A stretch of DNA of 64,000 nt from CAZWDL01 sp964632995 (GTDB taxonomy: Bacteria > Bacteroidota > Bacteroidia > Chitinophagales > Saprospiraceae). The notes beneath the pieces were generated by a model. That model was not told the DNA's origin, ran no database searches, and was given only the letters and a program-made list of their open reading frames with translations. Numbering within the stretch: the first letter of the stretch is position 1; every line of letters begins with the position of its first letter. The translations under genes and the position numbers were made by a program. Shown here one piece after another: positions 8,810 through 17,394 of the stretch. The DNA lies in contig CAZWDL010000028.1 of the NCBI GenBank assembly GCA_964632995.1, positions 1 to 64,000 of the forward strand, written 5' to 3'.

Positions 8810-9928
8810 TTATTTTCTTTTTTCTCTTTGCAGTTGAAGGAAATTGTTTATGCCCTGCAGGTCGACGACTCCGATAATGACACCATTTTGATAAACGGGT
8901 AGGGCGGCGTGATCCTCGCCCTGTAATTTGGCCAGCGCTTCTTTGAGGGAATCGGTGGCGAGTATCGCTTCGTAGCGATAGGTCATATAATCGGCCACCG
9001 GGGCGCCGAAGTTTTTCTCCCGGATAGCGCGCATGAGTTGTTCTTCTCCGAGAACGCCGCTGAGGTTATGCCATTCATCGAAGACGAGGAAATTGCGTTC
9101 CAGGCCGTGGGTGAGCGCCTCGACAGGGAGTTCCATGGGATCCGGGTGGTAGATCCGGGTAAAAGACCTTCGTACTATCCGGCTTACCTGGTGTTTTTCC
9201 AGCAGGCTGTCCAGCTTAACCATGCGGTTTTCGCTGGAAGCGGTTACAAAAACAAAGAGGCCGATGAAAGCGGTGACCGGGCTCCAGCTCCAGAAGCCAT
9301 AAACCACGAAAAGCACGGCCAGCGCCTGGCCGATAAGAGTGGCGATCCGGGTGGCGCGCATGCGGCCCAGCCGCAGGGAAAGCAAGGCGCGCAGGATGCG
9401 TCCACCGTCCATCGGAAAGGCGGGAAGCAGGTTGAAGACAGCCAGGATACCGTTGAGCAGGAAGAGGCCTATGAGGAAATCATCGAAAGGGGAAAGATCA
9501 ATGAGAAAGACGTTGCTGTTGCGATCCAGGAAGGTGAGTAACTGGTTTCGGGTGGCAGCTTTGGAAAACAAATAGGGCGTCAGCAAAAGAGCTATGACGA
9601 TATTGACCATAGGGCCGGCGATAGCGACCATGAATTCCTGGCGCGGACTGTCGGGCAGCCGCGTCAGGCGGGCCACCCCGCCGATGGGAGAGAGGATGAT
9701 ATCGCGCGTGTCCACCCCGTAGCGGCGGGCCGTTAGCGCGTGACCGAATTCATGTAGCACCACGGATCCGAACAGCGAGCCGACAAGCAATACCGCCCAT
9801 ACGGACTCCCACATCCCCCAATTCTGGCTATACCCGAAATATATACCCCCCAGGATCAGTAACGCAAATGTCCAGTGGATCAATAAGGGAATATTGAAAA
9901 TTCTCGCAATTTGAAAGGATCCTTTCAT
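8810..9928 (-). CDS. Site-2 protease (M50) with CBS-like C-terminus
   Basis: This 372-residue integral membrane zinc protease shows HEFGH (59-63) in a transmembrane segment and NLLPAFPMDGGR with the third ligand Asp174, the two diagnostic M50 motifs. GPMVN (about 105-109) is also conserved. The C-terminal region (about 240-370) resembles the paired CBS domains found in the M50 group with cytoplasmic sensors (VADYMTYRYEAILATDSLKE, then AALPVYQNGVIIGVVDLQGI). Such proteases cleave transmembrane substrates, often anti-sigma factors; the substrate here is unknown. Confidence 0.9.
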   Translation of the reverse strand: MKGSFQIARIFNIPLLIHWTFALLILGGIYFGYSQNWGMWESVWAVLLVGSLFGSVVLHEFGHALTARRYGVDTRDIILSPIGGVARLTRLPDSPRQEFMVAIAGPMVNIVIALLLTPYLFSKAATRNQLLTFLDRNSNVFLIDLSPFDDFLIGLFLLNGILAVFNLLPAFPMDGGRILRALLSLRLGRMRATRIATLIGQALAVLFVVYGFWSWSPVTAFIGLFVFVTASSENRMVKLDSLLEKHQVSRIVRRSFTRIYHPDPMELPVEALTHGLERNFLVFDEWHNLSGVLGEEQLMRAIREKNFGAPVADYMTYRYEAILATDSLKEALAKLQGEDHAALPVYQNGVIIGVVDLQGINNFLQLQREKRK

Positions 9929-9956
9929 GTATACTATTCAGGGCGGATCCGGATCC

Positions 9957-10139
9957 AGCGACGAGCAATCAATAACTGCCGGTTTTCTAGGAGTGCTTTT
10001 TCCTTTATCCGGCCCCGACACTTTGTGTTCGGTACAGACTGTTGAATCCCGCTTTATGATTCAAAAAGCGGGATTCGCCTTGGCTAAAGAAAAAATCACT
10101 TGCCTATCTAAACACGACACGGATTAATCGCTCGTCGCT
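9957..10139. repeat. Small palindromic element; left copy of a 45-bp inverted repeat
   Basis: The segment is bounded by AGCGACGAGC (9957-9966) and its inverse GCTCGTCGCT (10130-10139). The first 45 bp (9957-10001) recur in inverted orientation at 11848-11892 with two mismatches. Inside is a 12-bp perfect stem (10044-10055 with 10065-10076, core TCCCGCTTT). The size, terminal inverted repeats and lack of coding capacity resemble a MITE or a palindromic intergenic repeat. No clear target duplication was found. Confidence 0.5.
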
Positions 10140-10251
10140 AAATATCCAGCCCCGCTGGTGGTCTTTTTTTGTAGAAACAGTAGAGTTCCTGATTGGTTGA
10201 TTGAAGGAAGAGGTAATTGGGTGACAGGAACCCAATTACCCCATCCGCTTA

Positions 10252-11451
10252 TTACCCACTAACCCCTTCGAAGGTAGAGCCGCCGAATACCGGCAGGTAG
10301 AGTTGTCCTTTGAGGATATTTCTTGAAATAACGATGCGTTGCACCTCTGAGGTGCCTTCGTAAATCTGGGTGATCTTCGCATCGCGCATCAGGCGTTCTA
10401 CGTGATACTCCTTCACGAAGCCATAGCCGCCGTGGATTTGCACGGCTTCCACCGTTTGTTTCATGGCTACTTCCGAGGCATAGAGTTTAGCCATGGCGCT
10501 TGCCGTATTATAGTCCATGCCCTGGTCTTTGAGCCAGGCGGAGCGATAGACCATCAGTTTGGCAGCTTCGATTTCGGTAGCCATGTCGGCTAGTTTGAAG
10601 GCGATGGCCTGGTGGCGGCTGATAGGTTTGCCGAAGGTCTCGCGTTCCTTCGAGTAGGCAAGCGAGAGTTCGTAGGCGCCGCCGGCAATACCCAGGGCCT
10701 GCGCGGCAATACCGATGCGGCCGCCCGCGAGGGTCTTCATGGCGAAGGAGAAGCCAAAGCCGTCTTCATCAATGCGGTTTTCCTTGGGAACCCGAACATC
10801 ATTGTACATGATAGTGTGGGTATCGGAAGAACGGATGCCCAGTTTGTCTTCCTTGGCGCCTATGTTGACCCCGTCCCAGTCCGTTTCTACAATAAAAGCA
10901 TTGATGCCCTTGTGCTCTTTTTCAGGATGGGTTTGGGCTATGACAATATGAACCCGGGAAGAACCCCCGTTGGTAATCCAGTTCTTGGTTCCGTTCAGTA
11001 TATAGTGGTCACCTTGATCGATGGCCGTGGTGCGCTGGCTGGTAGCATCACTGCCGGCTTCGGGTTCGGACAGGCAGAATGAACCGATCCATTCTCCGGT
11101 CGCGAGTTTGGGCAGGTATCTGGCTTTTTGTTCCTCCGTACCGTAGGTCTCAATACCCCAACAGACCAGGGAGTTGTTGACCGACATCAGTACCGAGCAG
11201 GAGTTATCGACTTTGGAGAACTCCTCCATCGCCAGCACGTAGGATAGCGTATCCATGCCGCCGCCGCCGTATTCCGGATCGACCATCATGCCAAGAAAAC
11301 CGAGCTCGGCCATGCGCTTTACCTGTTCTTTGGGAAAGGTCATGTTCTTGTCGCGCTCGATGACGCCAGGTTTGAGTTCTTTCTGAGCAAAATCCCGGGC
11401 GGCTTCCTGCACCGCCAGATGTTCTTCATTCAATTCGAAATACATATTCAA
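10252..11451 (-). CDS. Acyl-CoA dehydrogenase (short-chain/butyryl-CoA type)
   Basis: The 399-residue flavoprotein oxidises an acyl-CoA to the trans-2-enoyl-CoA in fatty-acid or branched-chain amino-acid breakdown and passes electrons to ETF. It has the N-terminal helical domain, FCLSEPEAGSDA (FAD and substrate contact), KNWITNGG, and the C-terminal QIYEGTSEVQRIVISR. The Glu in YEGTSE is the position of the catalytic base in short-chain enzymes. Length and motifs are complete. A second Met at residue 3 is an equally good start. The gene is monocistronic and is flanked on both sides by copies of a 45-bp inverted repeat. Confidence 0.93.
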   Translation of the reverse strand: MNMYFELNEEHLAVQEAARDFAQKELKPGVIERDKNMTFPKEQVKRMAELGFLGMMVDPEYGGGGMDTLSYVLAMEEFSKVDNSCSVLMSVNNSLVCWGIETYGTEEQKARYLPKLATGEWIGSFCLSEPEAGSDATSQRTTAIDQGDHYILNGTKNWITNGGSSRVHIVIAQTHPEKEHKGINAFIVETDWDGVNIGAKEDKLGIRSSDTHTIMYNDVRVPKENRIDEDGFGFSFAMKTLAGGRIGIAAQALGIAGGAYELSLAYSKERETFGKPISRHQAIAFKLADMATEIEAAKLMVYRSAWLKDQGMDYNTASAMAKLYASEVAMKQTVEAVQIHGGYGFVKEYHVERLMRDAKITQIYEGTSEVQRIVISRNILKGQLYLPVFGGSTFEGVSG

Positions 11452-11847
11452 TTCTTTTTATGGTAGTTATTTGGTTAGTGATTTTCGCTTCCAGCGAATT
11501 TACGCTGATTTTTTAACAAATGGTAGCGCGATTCGTTCTTCCACTGCTGTAGCTTTATGGGTTGGCGGGTTCCGGCCGCCCACTGTCGTCGACTTCCTGT
11601 ATCCGTCGCTTTCATGCGGGATACACTTTGTGCGGCAGCGGTTTTCGTATGTATTCGCACCGGAAGACGGGATTTGTGGGATAGAAGAGACTGGAAATAA
11701 TGAAGTCGTGAATCCAGGAAACAGGGAAATTCCGAAACGCTGACAGCTTGAAATACCTCTGAGCCGATGTCGCCTTCCCGTAGTTGAATAGGGTCAATGA
11801 GCGTGAAAAGTACTCCAATGGAAATTCAGGTAATCAACAACCCTGAC

Positions 11848-11892
11848 AAAAAGCACTCCTGGAAAACCTGCAGTTATTGATTGCTCGTCGCT
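11848..11892 (-). repeat. Right copy of the 45-bp inverted repeat
   Basis: It is the reverse complement of 9957-10001 at 43 of 45 positions. With the left copy it brackets 1.85 kb containing the acyl-CoA dehydrogenase gene. Confidence 0.7.
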
Positions 11893-12003
11893 AATTGTTT
11901 GAGATTATTCTGTAAGGGGAAGTGGCTGTCTTCCGAAGGATTAGCCGATAAACGGAAGACAGCCACGGAAAAACGAAACGAAGTGATCAAATTTTGTTAG
12001 GCA
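11893..12003. other. Gene-free stretch with a 14-bp perfect stem
   Basis: GTGGCTGTCTTCCG at 11922-11935 pairs with its exact inverse at 11953-11966 around a 17-nt loop. No T-tract follows. The rest of 11452-12003 between the two leftward genes shows no convincing ORF; the short ORFs there have no coherent composition. Confidence 0.45.
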
Positions 12004-12408
12004 CTAGTTCTTTTTGCCTCCTTCTTTTTTTGGTTCCTCCTCGGGAAGTTTAAAGTACTTGGGGTAAGATCTTTTTATCTTCGGCGACATTCAGACAAAA
12101 ATTTCCGGAACTTTTGTGATAAACCTCCCATTGACAATTCCCATTGTAAAAGATCCCAATTTCGTAGACGCACTCCCTGTTAAATAAATTCGGACTTGGT
12201 TCGAAAGAAAATAAACCGGGCCATGCTTCATCGCAACTAACGGATCCAAATTGATTATCACAACAGAGGCAATCTTCTCATAATACCAGCTTTTTGCTTT
12301 CTCAATAGTAAATGTCTGGTTAGGGGAATACTGATTTTCATCTTTTTTGCACCCCAGAAAAAAAATTAAATTGATTAAAATCCATGGGGTAATAAGACTT
12401 CTTTTCAT
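12004..12408 (-). CDS. Small hypothetical lipoprotein with an in-frame TGA
   Basis: The first 105 residues start with a lipoprotein signal (LINLIFFLGC, lipobox before KKDEN) and continue to KVPEIFV, then TGA (12091-12093). The very next codon in the same frame is ATG, and the frame runs on for 28 codons as a lysine- and glutamate-rich tail (PKYFKLPEEEPKKEGGKKN) to TAG at 12004-12006. Either the gene is a 134-residue protein with a recent nonsense mutation, or the tail is a separate short ORF. I do not recognise the family. The charged, low-complexity tail looks like a natural C-terminus. Cellular site is probably the periplasmic face or the surface. Confidence 0.5.
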
Positions 12409-12856
12409 AACTTTAATGAACTTTAGAATTAGTTAATAGGATTTCTGTCGTCGGCGGACCAAAGAAGACGGCAGAAACCTTTTTCTGCTAGAAATCATCT
12501 GTATTAAATCAGGATGATCTAAGACCATAGCAATCGATATGCAATACCACTTATTATAGCAGGGAAAACGATGAGAATCCTATAAGAGTAGACTACCTCG
12601 AAGCATTTTTCTATTTAGAATCAGCCCCGGATACAATATCTATTTACAGGAGTATGTTGGGTAAGGCGATTAATTAATCGCTTAAGATTAAGTATGCAAA
12701 ATAAAGTTAAAAAATCAAGCTTTAGCTGGTATAATAATTTTCACTTTAGATATTTCCTGGCCTTCATCCCGCCCCCCTGAATTTCTTTCGGTTGCCAAAG
12801 CCATTAAACGCTTATGAGCTTAGCGGCGGGCGCAACCAGGTTTAAACTACTTTTTT
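12409..12856. other. AT-rich intergenic region with a 16-bp perfect palindrome
   Basis: GCGATTAATTAATCGC at 12666-12681 is a perfect palindrome about 175 bp upstream of modA and could be an operator. It does not match the known ModE box. An imperfect stem (12441-12452 with 12467-12478) followed by a T-rich stretch is also present. No gene is seen. Confidence 0.35.
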
Positions 12857-13663
12857 ATGCGCTCAATTTTCATCATTCCTTCCTTCCTCCTTTGTCTGGC
12901 AGCCTTTCTTGCCGCCTGTCAGTCTCCTGACTCCGGGGAAAAAGCAAGTGCCAAGGAAACACTCCTCATCGCCACCGCTGCCAATGTGCAGTTTGTCATG
13001 AAGGAACTGAAAGCGGCTTTTGAATCGGAAACAAGCATTGCGGTGGATGTGGTGATCAGTTCCTCGGGCAAACTGACCGCCCAAATCCAGCAGGGCGCAC
13101 CCTACGATCTTCTGCTGTCAGCCAATATGAAATATCCCCGAACCCTGTATGAAGAAGGTTTGGCGGAAGCCGAACCCCATGTCTACGCCCTTGGCGCTCT
13201 GGTGTTATGGACGCTGAAAGATCACGAGCTGCCGGAAGATCCCCGTCTTCTGCTCGACCCCCAGTTCGAAAAAGTCGCCATCGCCAATCCGAAGAACGCT
13301 CCTTATGGGCAGCAGGCCATCCGCTTGTTCGAGTACTTCGGCATGCTGGAGGACATCCGGCCCCGGCTGATCTATGGCGAGAGTATCGCTCAGACCAACC
13401 AGTACATCATCTCCCGCGCCTGCGACGCCGGCCTGACGGCCAAATCGGTGGTTCTCTCCTCCGAAATGAAGGATCAGGGTCACTGGGTGGAAATGCCCGC
13501 CGGCGCCTACCAGTCTATCGAACAAGGCGTGATCATCACCCGCCACGGGCAGCAGACCCATCCCGACGCGGCACGCCGCTTCTACGATTTTCTCTTTTCG
13601 GAAAAGGCCAAGGAGATTTTCCGGGAATACGGGTACCTGATTCCCGGAAGATCAGCCAATTAA
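12857..13663 (+). CDS. modA: Molybdate ABC transporter substrate-binding lipoprotein ModA
   Basis: The 268-residue protein is a periplasmic type II binding protein for molybdate or tungstate. It starts with a lipoprotein signal (CLAAFLAAC, Cys21). It then has LLIATAANVQFVMKEL, SSSGKLTAQIQQGAPYDLLL and NPKNAPYGQQA, the conserved ModA blocks whose Ser/Thr and backbone amides hold the oxyanion. The family is usually followed by modB and modC; none is present here, so the permease must be elsewhere or the locus is an orphan. It is read together with moaA (2.8 kb) and the molybdopterin oxidoreductase (19.4 kb) as part of a dispersed molybdenum group. Start chosen for the intact signal peptide. Confidence 0.9.
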   Translation: MRSIFIIPSFLLCLAAFLAACQSPDSGEKASAKETLLIATAANVQFVMKELKAAFESETSIAVDVVISSSGKLTAQIQQGAPYDLLLSANMKYPRTLYEEGLAEAEPHVYALGALVLWTLKDHELPEDPRLLLDPQFEKVAIANPKNAPYGQQAIRLFEYFGMLEDIRPRLIYGESIAQTNQYIISRACDAGLTAKSVVLSSEMKDQGHWVEMPAGAYQSIEQGVIITRHGQQTHPDAARRFYDFLFSEKAKEIFREYGYLIPGRSAN

Positions 13664-13776
13664 GTAAGTATTTTCTTATGCGATGTCACCACCTATCCGC
13701 GGCGCTAATGACCTCGACCAAATACCCTGCACGCTGTGACCGTCACCTGGATTTGGGTGTGAAATAGCGGTATCCG

Positions 13777-14367
13777 CTAATACCCAAACCCGCCGAAGCG
13801 CAGGATGAAGTTGCCGGTAAGCCCGCTGAAGTCGTCATCTGTCAGGCCGAATTCCTGCATGTCGACATCGTTGACCATGCGGTAACCGAGGGTAGCTCCT
13901 ACCCGGAACCAGCTAAAGAGGTTGAATTCCACGCCTGCTGCCGGAACAAAGACGAAGACATTGTCCCAGTCGCCGAAATCCCAGTCCTCCTCTCTGGTTT
14001 TGGAAAGCGCGATGCCGCCCCAGGCGATGCGGGTGCTGATATAGGGGTGGACTACCCGGTGGCCGAGAGGGGCATATCCCAGCCACAGGCCCCCGTAACC
14101 GAAGTTGATATTATACCGTCCGTCGGTTAAATCAATGTTGGCGAAGTTGGACCCGACACCGAAGCCGCCGAGGAAGAAATCATTGACGACGACCGCGCCG
14201 CCGCCGCCGAAAGCGGTGCCGGATTGATTGTCGATTTCGCTTAGCTCAAAAATAGGCGCCCCAAAGCCGCCTACTCTCGAACCTTTACCGAAGAGCGTCT
14301 CAGCCTCCTGTGCCGTCAGGGCAAAGGGCAGGCAAAGCGTGAGCAAGAAAAATAATAGCTTTTTCAT
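13777..14367 (-). CDS. Outer-membrane beta-barrel protein, function unknown
   Basis: The 196-residue protein has a signal peptide (MKKLLFFLLTLCLPFALTAQ) and then alternating amphipathic strands rich in Gly and aromatics (GGFGVGSNF, NFGYGGLWLGYAPLG, RVGATLGYRM). It ends in LRFGGFGY, a C-terminal aromatic as favoured by the BAM complex. The size suggests an 8-stranded barrel of the OmpA/OmpW-like type common in Bacteroidota. No ligand or partner can be inferred. It stands alone between modA and the divergent T9SS protein. Confidence 0.75.
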   Translation of the reverse strand: MKKLLFFLLTLCLPFALTAQEAETLFGKGSRVGGFGAPIFELSEIDNQSGTAFGGGGAVVVNDFFLGGFGVGSNFANIDLTDGRYNINFGYGGLWLGYAPLGHRVVHPYISTRIAWGGIALSKTREEDWDFGDWDNVFVFVPAAGVEFNLFSWFRVGATLGYRMVNDVDMQEFGLTDDDFSGLTGNFILRFGGFGY

Positions 14368-14554
14368 GAGGGGTGGTTTCTTTTAAAACACCAAATTAAG
14401 CCCGGGCAAAGAAAACTCAAATGACTTCAATCAAAGTCCCCGTTGATATTTGTCAGAGGGCGTATTTTGCTGAAAGACAAATCTTTGTCAGGCTTGTCGG
14501 CGGCGGAAGTTGTTAATTTTCTCTGCAGCATACATAAAGTTGTACTGCTTTACT

Positions 14555-14562
14555 TATGTTTG
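14555..14562 (+). promoter_or_regulatory. Candidate -7 element for the FG-GAP protein gene
   Basis: TATGTTTG fits TAnnTTTG exactly and lies 24 bp before the ATG at 14587. No good TTG element is found at the usual distance, so the call is tentative. Confidence 0.4.
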
Positions 14563-14586
14563 TTATATCTAAAAAAACATAATCCT

Positions 14587-17193
14587 ATGAGCCGGTTTCA
14601 AAAAGCCTCTTTCCTGCGATCCTTCTTACCGCTGTTGTTTCCGTTCACCTGTTTTTTAGTCGACGCCCAGGAGGTTTGCCGTCGCGATTGGCTGACAGCG
14701 CCTTACGCCCGCTGTTACGGCCAAAACGGACTGGAAGCCGTCGACCTCGATGGAGATGGAATGGTGGAAATCGTTTCAATGGCGACAGACCTCTGGAAGG
14801 TCCTGCGGTTTGATTCTTTTACCGAGGGCTACGTGGAGGAGTACGTACACGGGGTCATCGCCGGAGAGGTGATCTACCACCTGACAGCGGGGGATGTGGA
14901 TGGAGATGGTTTTCCGGAGATCATTACGGCGGGCAGCGAAGGGATAGAAGTATTTAGCGGAAGCGACTACGGCCGCCTGTCGCGGTTTGACCTGCCGTCC
15001 AGCTATATCAATGACCTGCTGCTCGATGACGTGGACAATGACGGCGTGGTCGAGTGGCTCTTTTCCACCCGGCAGCACATCTATGTGATGGAAGTGGCCG
15101 GCGGACAGATCACCCGCGAATTGCCATTTGGGGCGCAATGGCTTCGCCTGGGGCAGGTGGATATGGATGCGCCCCGGGAAATCGTCACCAGTAATGGCAG
15201 GGTAATTGAACTTTCAACAGTTTCTTATGAAATTGAGTGGGATCGTGCCTATACTGCCGACCGGCTGCTGGCGCTGGGCGATATCGACGGCGACGGAGTA
15301 GCGGAAATCGTGGAGGCCGGTGATGAGCGGATTGAGGTGTTCAACGCCCGCACACAAACCAGAGAGGATTGGTATAAAACGGACGGAGCTATTGATGCGC
15401 TGGCGGTCCTTGATCTCGCCGGTGATGCGCGTGCGGAGATCCTGTGCCACCGGGTTAACAGCGGGTACTTACAAGGCCTGAGCACTTATACGGGCGATCC
15501 CGTCTGGCAGGCCTCCGTTCGGGCCGGCCGCATCAATGACCTGGTCATTCATGATACGGACGGTGACGGCAAGCCGGAAGTCATCAGCGCAGAGGGATGT
15601 CCTGCTGACCAGCCTTCCTTCCTTCGGGTGCTGAAAATGGACGGAAGCATGGCCTGGCAAAGTCGCGAAGCTGCTGGCCCCTGCCGCGTAGTGGAACTGC
15701 GGGATGTCAACGGCGACGGAAGAGAGGAAATCGTCGCCTTGTCGTCCCAGGCTTCGGAAGAGGGCGTACTGCTTTCCGTTTATGATGCCGAAACGAAGGT
15801 GCTGCTTTGGCAGAGCCCGGCAGGGGCCATACCTACGCCCTATACCGACCTGCAGGCGCTCATCGTCGCCGATGTTGATCAGGACGCCGGCCTGGAGATC
15901 GTTGTCGGCGGAGGAAGCGGGATAGGGCCACGCCTGTGGATTTTTTCCGGAAGCGATTTTCGCCTGGAACGAATTAATCAGTATCCCGGCAGCGGGCGCA
16001 GCGCCATTCAGGCGATGGCCACCGGCGATCTCGACGGCGACGGGCAGCCGGAAATTGTGGCTTGTACCGGCGAAGAAAACCTGTTGTTGTCAGGTCCGGA
16101 ACTCAGTCAGATACGCAGCTTTGGTACGGCCGTACATCCTGTTTCGCGTGTATTTATCGAAAATGTGGACGAAGATACTGCCCCGGAAATCATCATCCAC
16201 CGGCGATATCCTTACCTCTTCGACAGCGCCGCCAGCGCTTTGCTTTGGGGTGGCCCGGACGATGTACTCCCGCTTCGGACGATTGATGTGACGGATTACA
16301 ACGGGGATGGCCGCCGGGAAGTCGTCGGTTTTGACGGTGCAGACTCAATACTGGTCCTGGAGGGAACTTCCGGAGCACGTATACACACGCAGGCAGTAGC
16401 GGTGGAGCAGGCCGGCAATTTCCGGGCGGGTGATCTCAACGGCGACGGCCGGGCGGAGTGGCTGTTCTCCAGCGATACGCAGGTGTTCTTTTTTGACCAG
16501 CAGGGGCGGCATTGGCAAACGCCCCTGCTGGGTACTGCCCTGGGCCGGCACGAAGCCTTCAAACTTTCGGACGGCGACGGCCGCCCGGAACTTTACCTGG
16601 GGCATGCCTTTGGTGTGCTCTCCCTGAATAGATCTTGTCTGAGCAGCTGCCTCTCGGTTGAGCTCCATTTATCGGCTCATCCGGCGGGCAGCCCCGGTGT
16701 CACTAACGGAAGAGCAAAGGTGGAGGTATCGGGCGGGCAGGCCCCCTTGCAGTACGAATGGTCGAGCGGTGAAACCACCAGCCAGACCCGCGGGATAGCA
16801 CCCGGCAACTATACAGTGACCGTAACTGACGCCGCCGGCTGTACTGTTTCCGCTGCGGTAAAGGTTGGAATTGCGCCTCCGGGAACACCGGTCCTTCCGG
16901 ATATCGATCTGCCGCGGGGAACCTCGCCCCCGCCCGGTTCCGGGGCGCCCGTTACGGTATTTCCAAATCCAGCGGGAGGAATGCTCACTATCGTGTGGCC
17001 GGAACCGGCGCAAGAGGGCCTGCAGCTTCGGCTGACCGATGTGCTGGGAAGAACATGGAAACAGATTGCGCCGCCATCTGGAAGCCGGGGCATAAAGCTT
17101 TCTCTGGAAAGCTTACCGGATGGGCTGTATTTCCTGGTGGGCGATCATGGCGGCAACAGCTATCGCATTCCCGTACAGAAAACCTCTTTTTGA
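14587..17193 (+). CDS. FG-GAP/VCBS-repeat protein with SprB repeat and T9SS sorting domain
   Basis: Starting at ATG 14587 gives 868 residues with a proper signal peptide (FLPLLFPFTCFLVDAQ); an in-frame GTG at 14443 would add an implausible tail in front of it. The body has at least ten calcium-loop repeats of the form DxDGDGxxEIV (for example DLDGDGMVEIV, DVDGDGFPEII, DLDGDGQPEIV), the mark of FG-GAP beta-propellers. Next comes one SprB-type repeat (PLQYEWSSGETTSQTRGI, then GNYTVTVTDAAGC). The C-terminus (VFPNPAGG, then LPDGLYFLV and IPVQK) is a type A sorting domain of the type IX secretion system, so the protein is exported to the surface or medium. Likely role is adhesion or binding; no catalytic motif is visible. 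Confidence 0.88.
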   Translation: MSRFQKASFLRSFLPLLFPFTCFLVDAQEVCRRDWLTAPYARCYGQNGLEAVDLDGDGMVEIVSMATDLWKVLRFDSFTEGYVEEYVHGVIAGEVIYHLTAGDVDGDGFPEIITAGSEGIEVFSGSDYGRLSRFDLPSSYINDLLLDDVDNDGVVEWLFSTRQHIYVMEVAGGQITRELPFGAQWLRLGQVDMDAPREIVTSNGRVIELSTVSYEIEWDRAYTADRLLALGDIDGDGVAEIVEAGDERIEVFNARTQTREDWYKTDGAIDALAVLDLAGDARAEILCHRVNSGYLQGLSTYTGDPVWQASVRAGRINDLVIHDTDGDGKPEVISAEGCPADQPSFLRVLKMDGSMAWQSREAAGPCRVVELRDVNGDGREEIVALSSQASEEGVLLSVYDAETKVLLWQSPAGAIPTPYTDLQALIVADVDQDAGLEIVVGGGSGIGPRLWIFSGSDFRLERINQYPGSGRSAIQAMATGDLDGDGQPEIVACTGEENLLLSGPELSQIRSFGTAVHPVSRVFIENVDEDTAPEIIIHRRYPYLFDSAASALLWGGPDDVLPLRTIDVTDYNGDGRREVVGFDGADSILVLEGTSGARIHTQAVAVEQAGNFRAGDLNGDGRAEWLFSSDTQVFFFDQQGRHWQTPLLGTALGRHEAFKLSDGDGRPELYLGHAFGVLSLNRSCLSSCLSVELHLSAHPAGSPGVTNGRAKVEVSGGQAPLQYEWSSGETTSQTRGIAPGNYTVTVTDAAGCTVSAAVKVGIAPPGTPVLPDIDLPRGTSPPPGSGAPVTVFPNPAGGMLTIVWPEPAQEGLQLRLTDVLGRTWKQIAPPSGSRGIKLSLESLPDGLYFLVGDHGGNSYRIPVQKTSF

Positions 17194-17394
17194 ATACTGT
17201 GTTTTCTCCTTGAGCATTTTCCTCCGGCAATGTCATTTTGTACAGGAAAGTGGCGGGGCAGAACGCAGGCCGAACTCCTGATTAAAAAAGCCTAAAAGGG
17301 TTATGAAGTGACTCAAACTTTATTACATTGGCTCGCAGCGGAGCCCATGAGGGATCCTTTTCGGCGGAAGGAAGAACGTTTAAACCATTTCGAT

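Noticed and set aside
12700..12856. Possible molybdenum-cofactor riboswitch or ModE site upstream of modA
   Set aside because: No conserved Moco-aptamer core and no CGTTATATA-type ModE half-sites were found; only an unrelated 16-bp palindrome further upstream.
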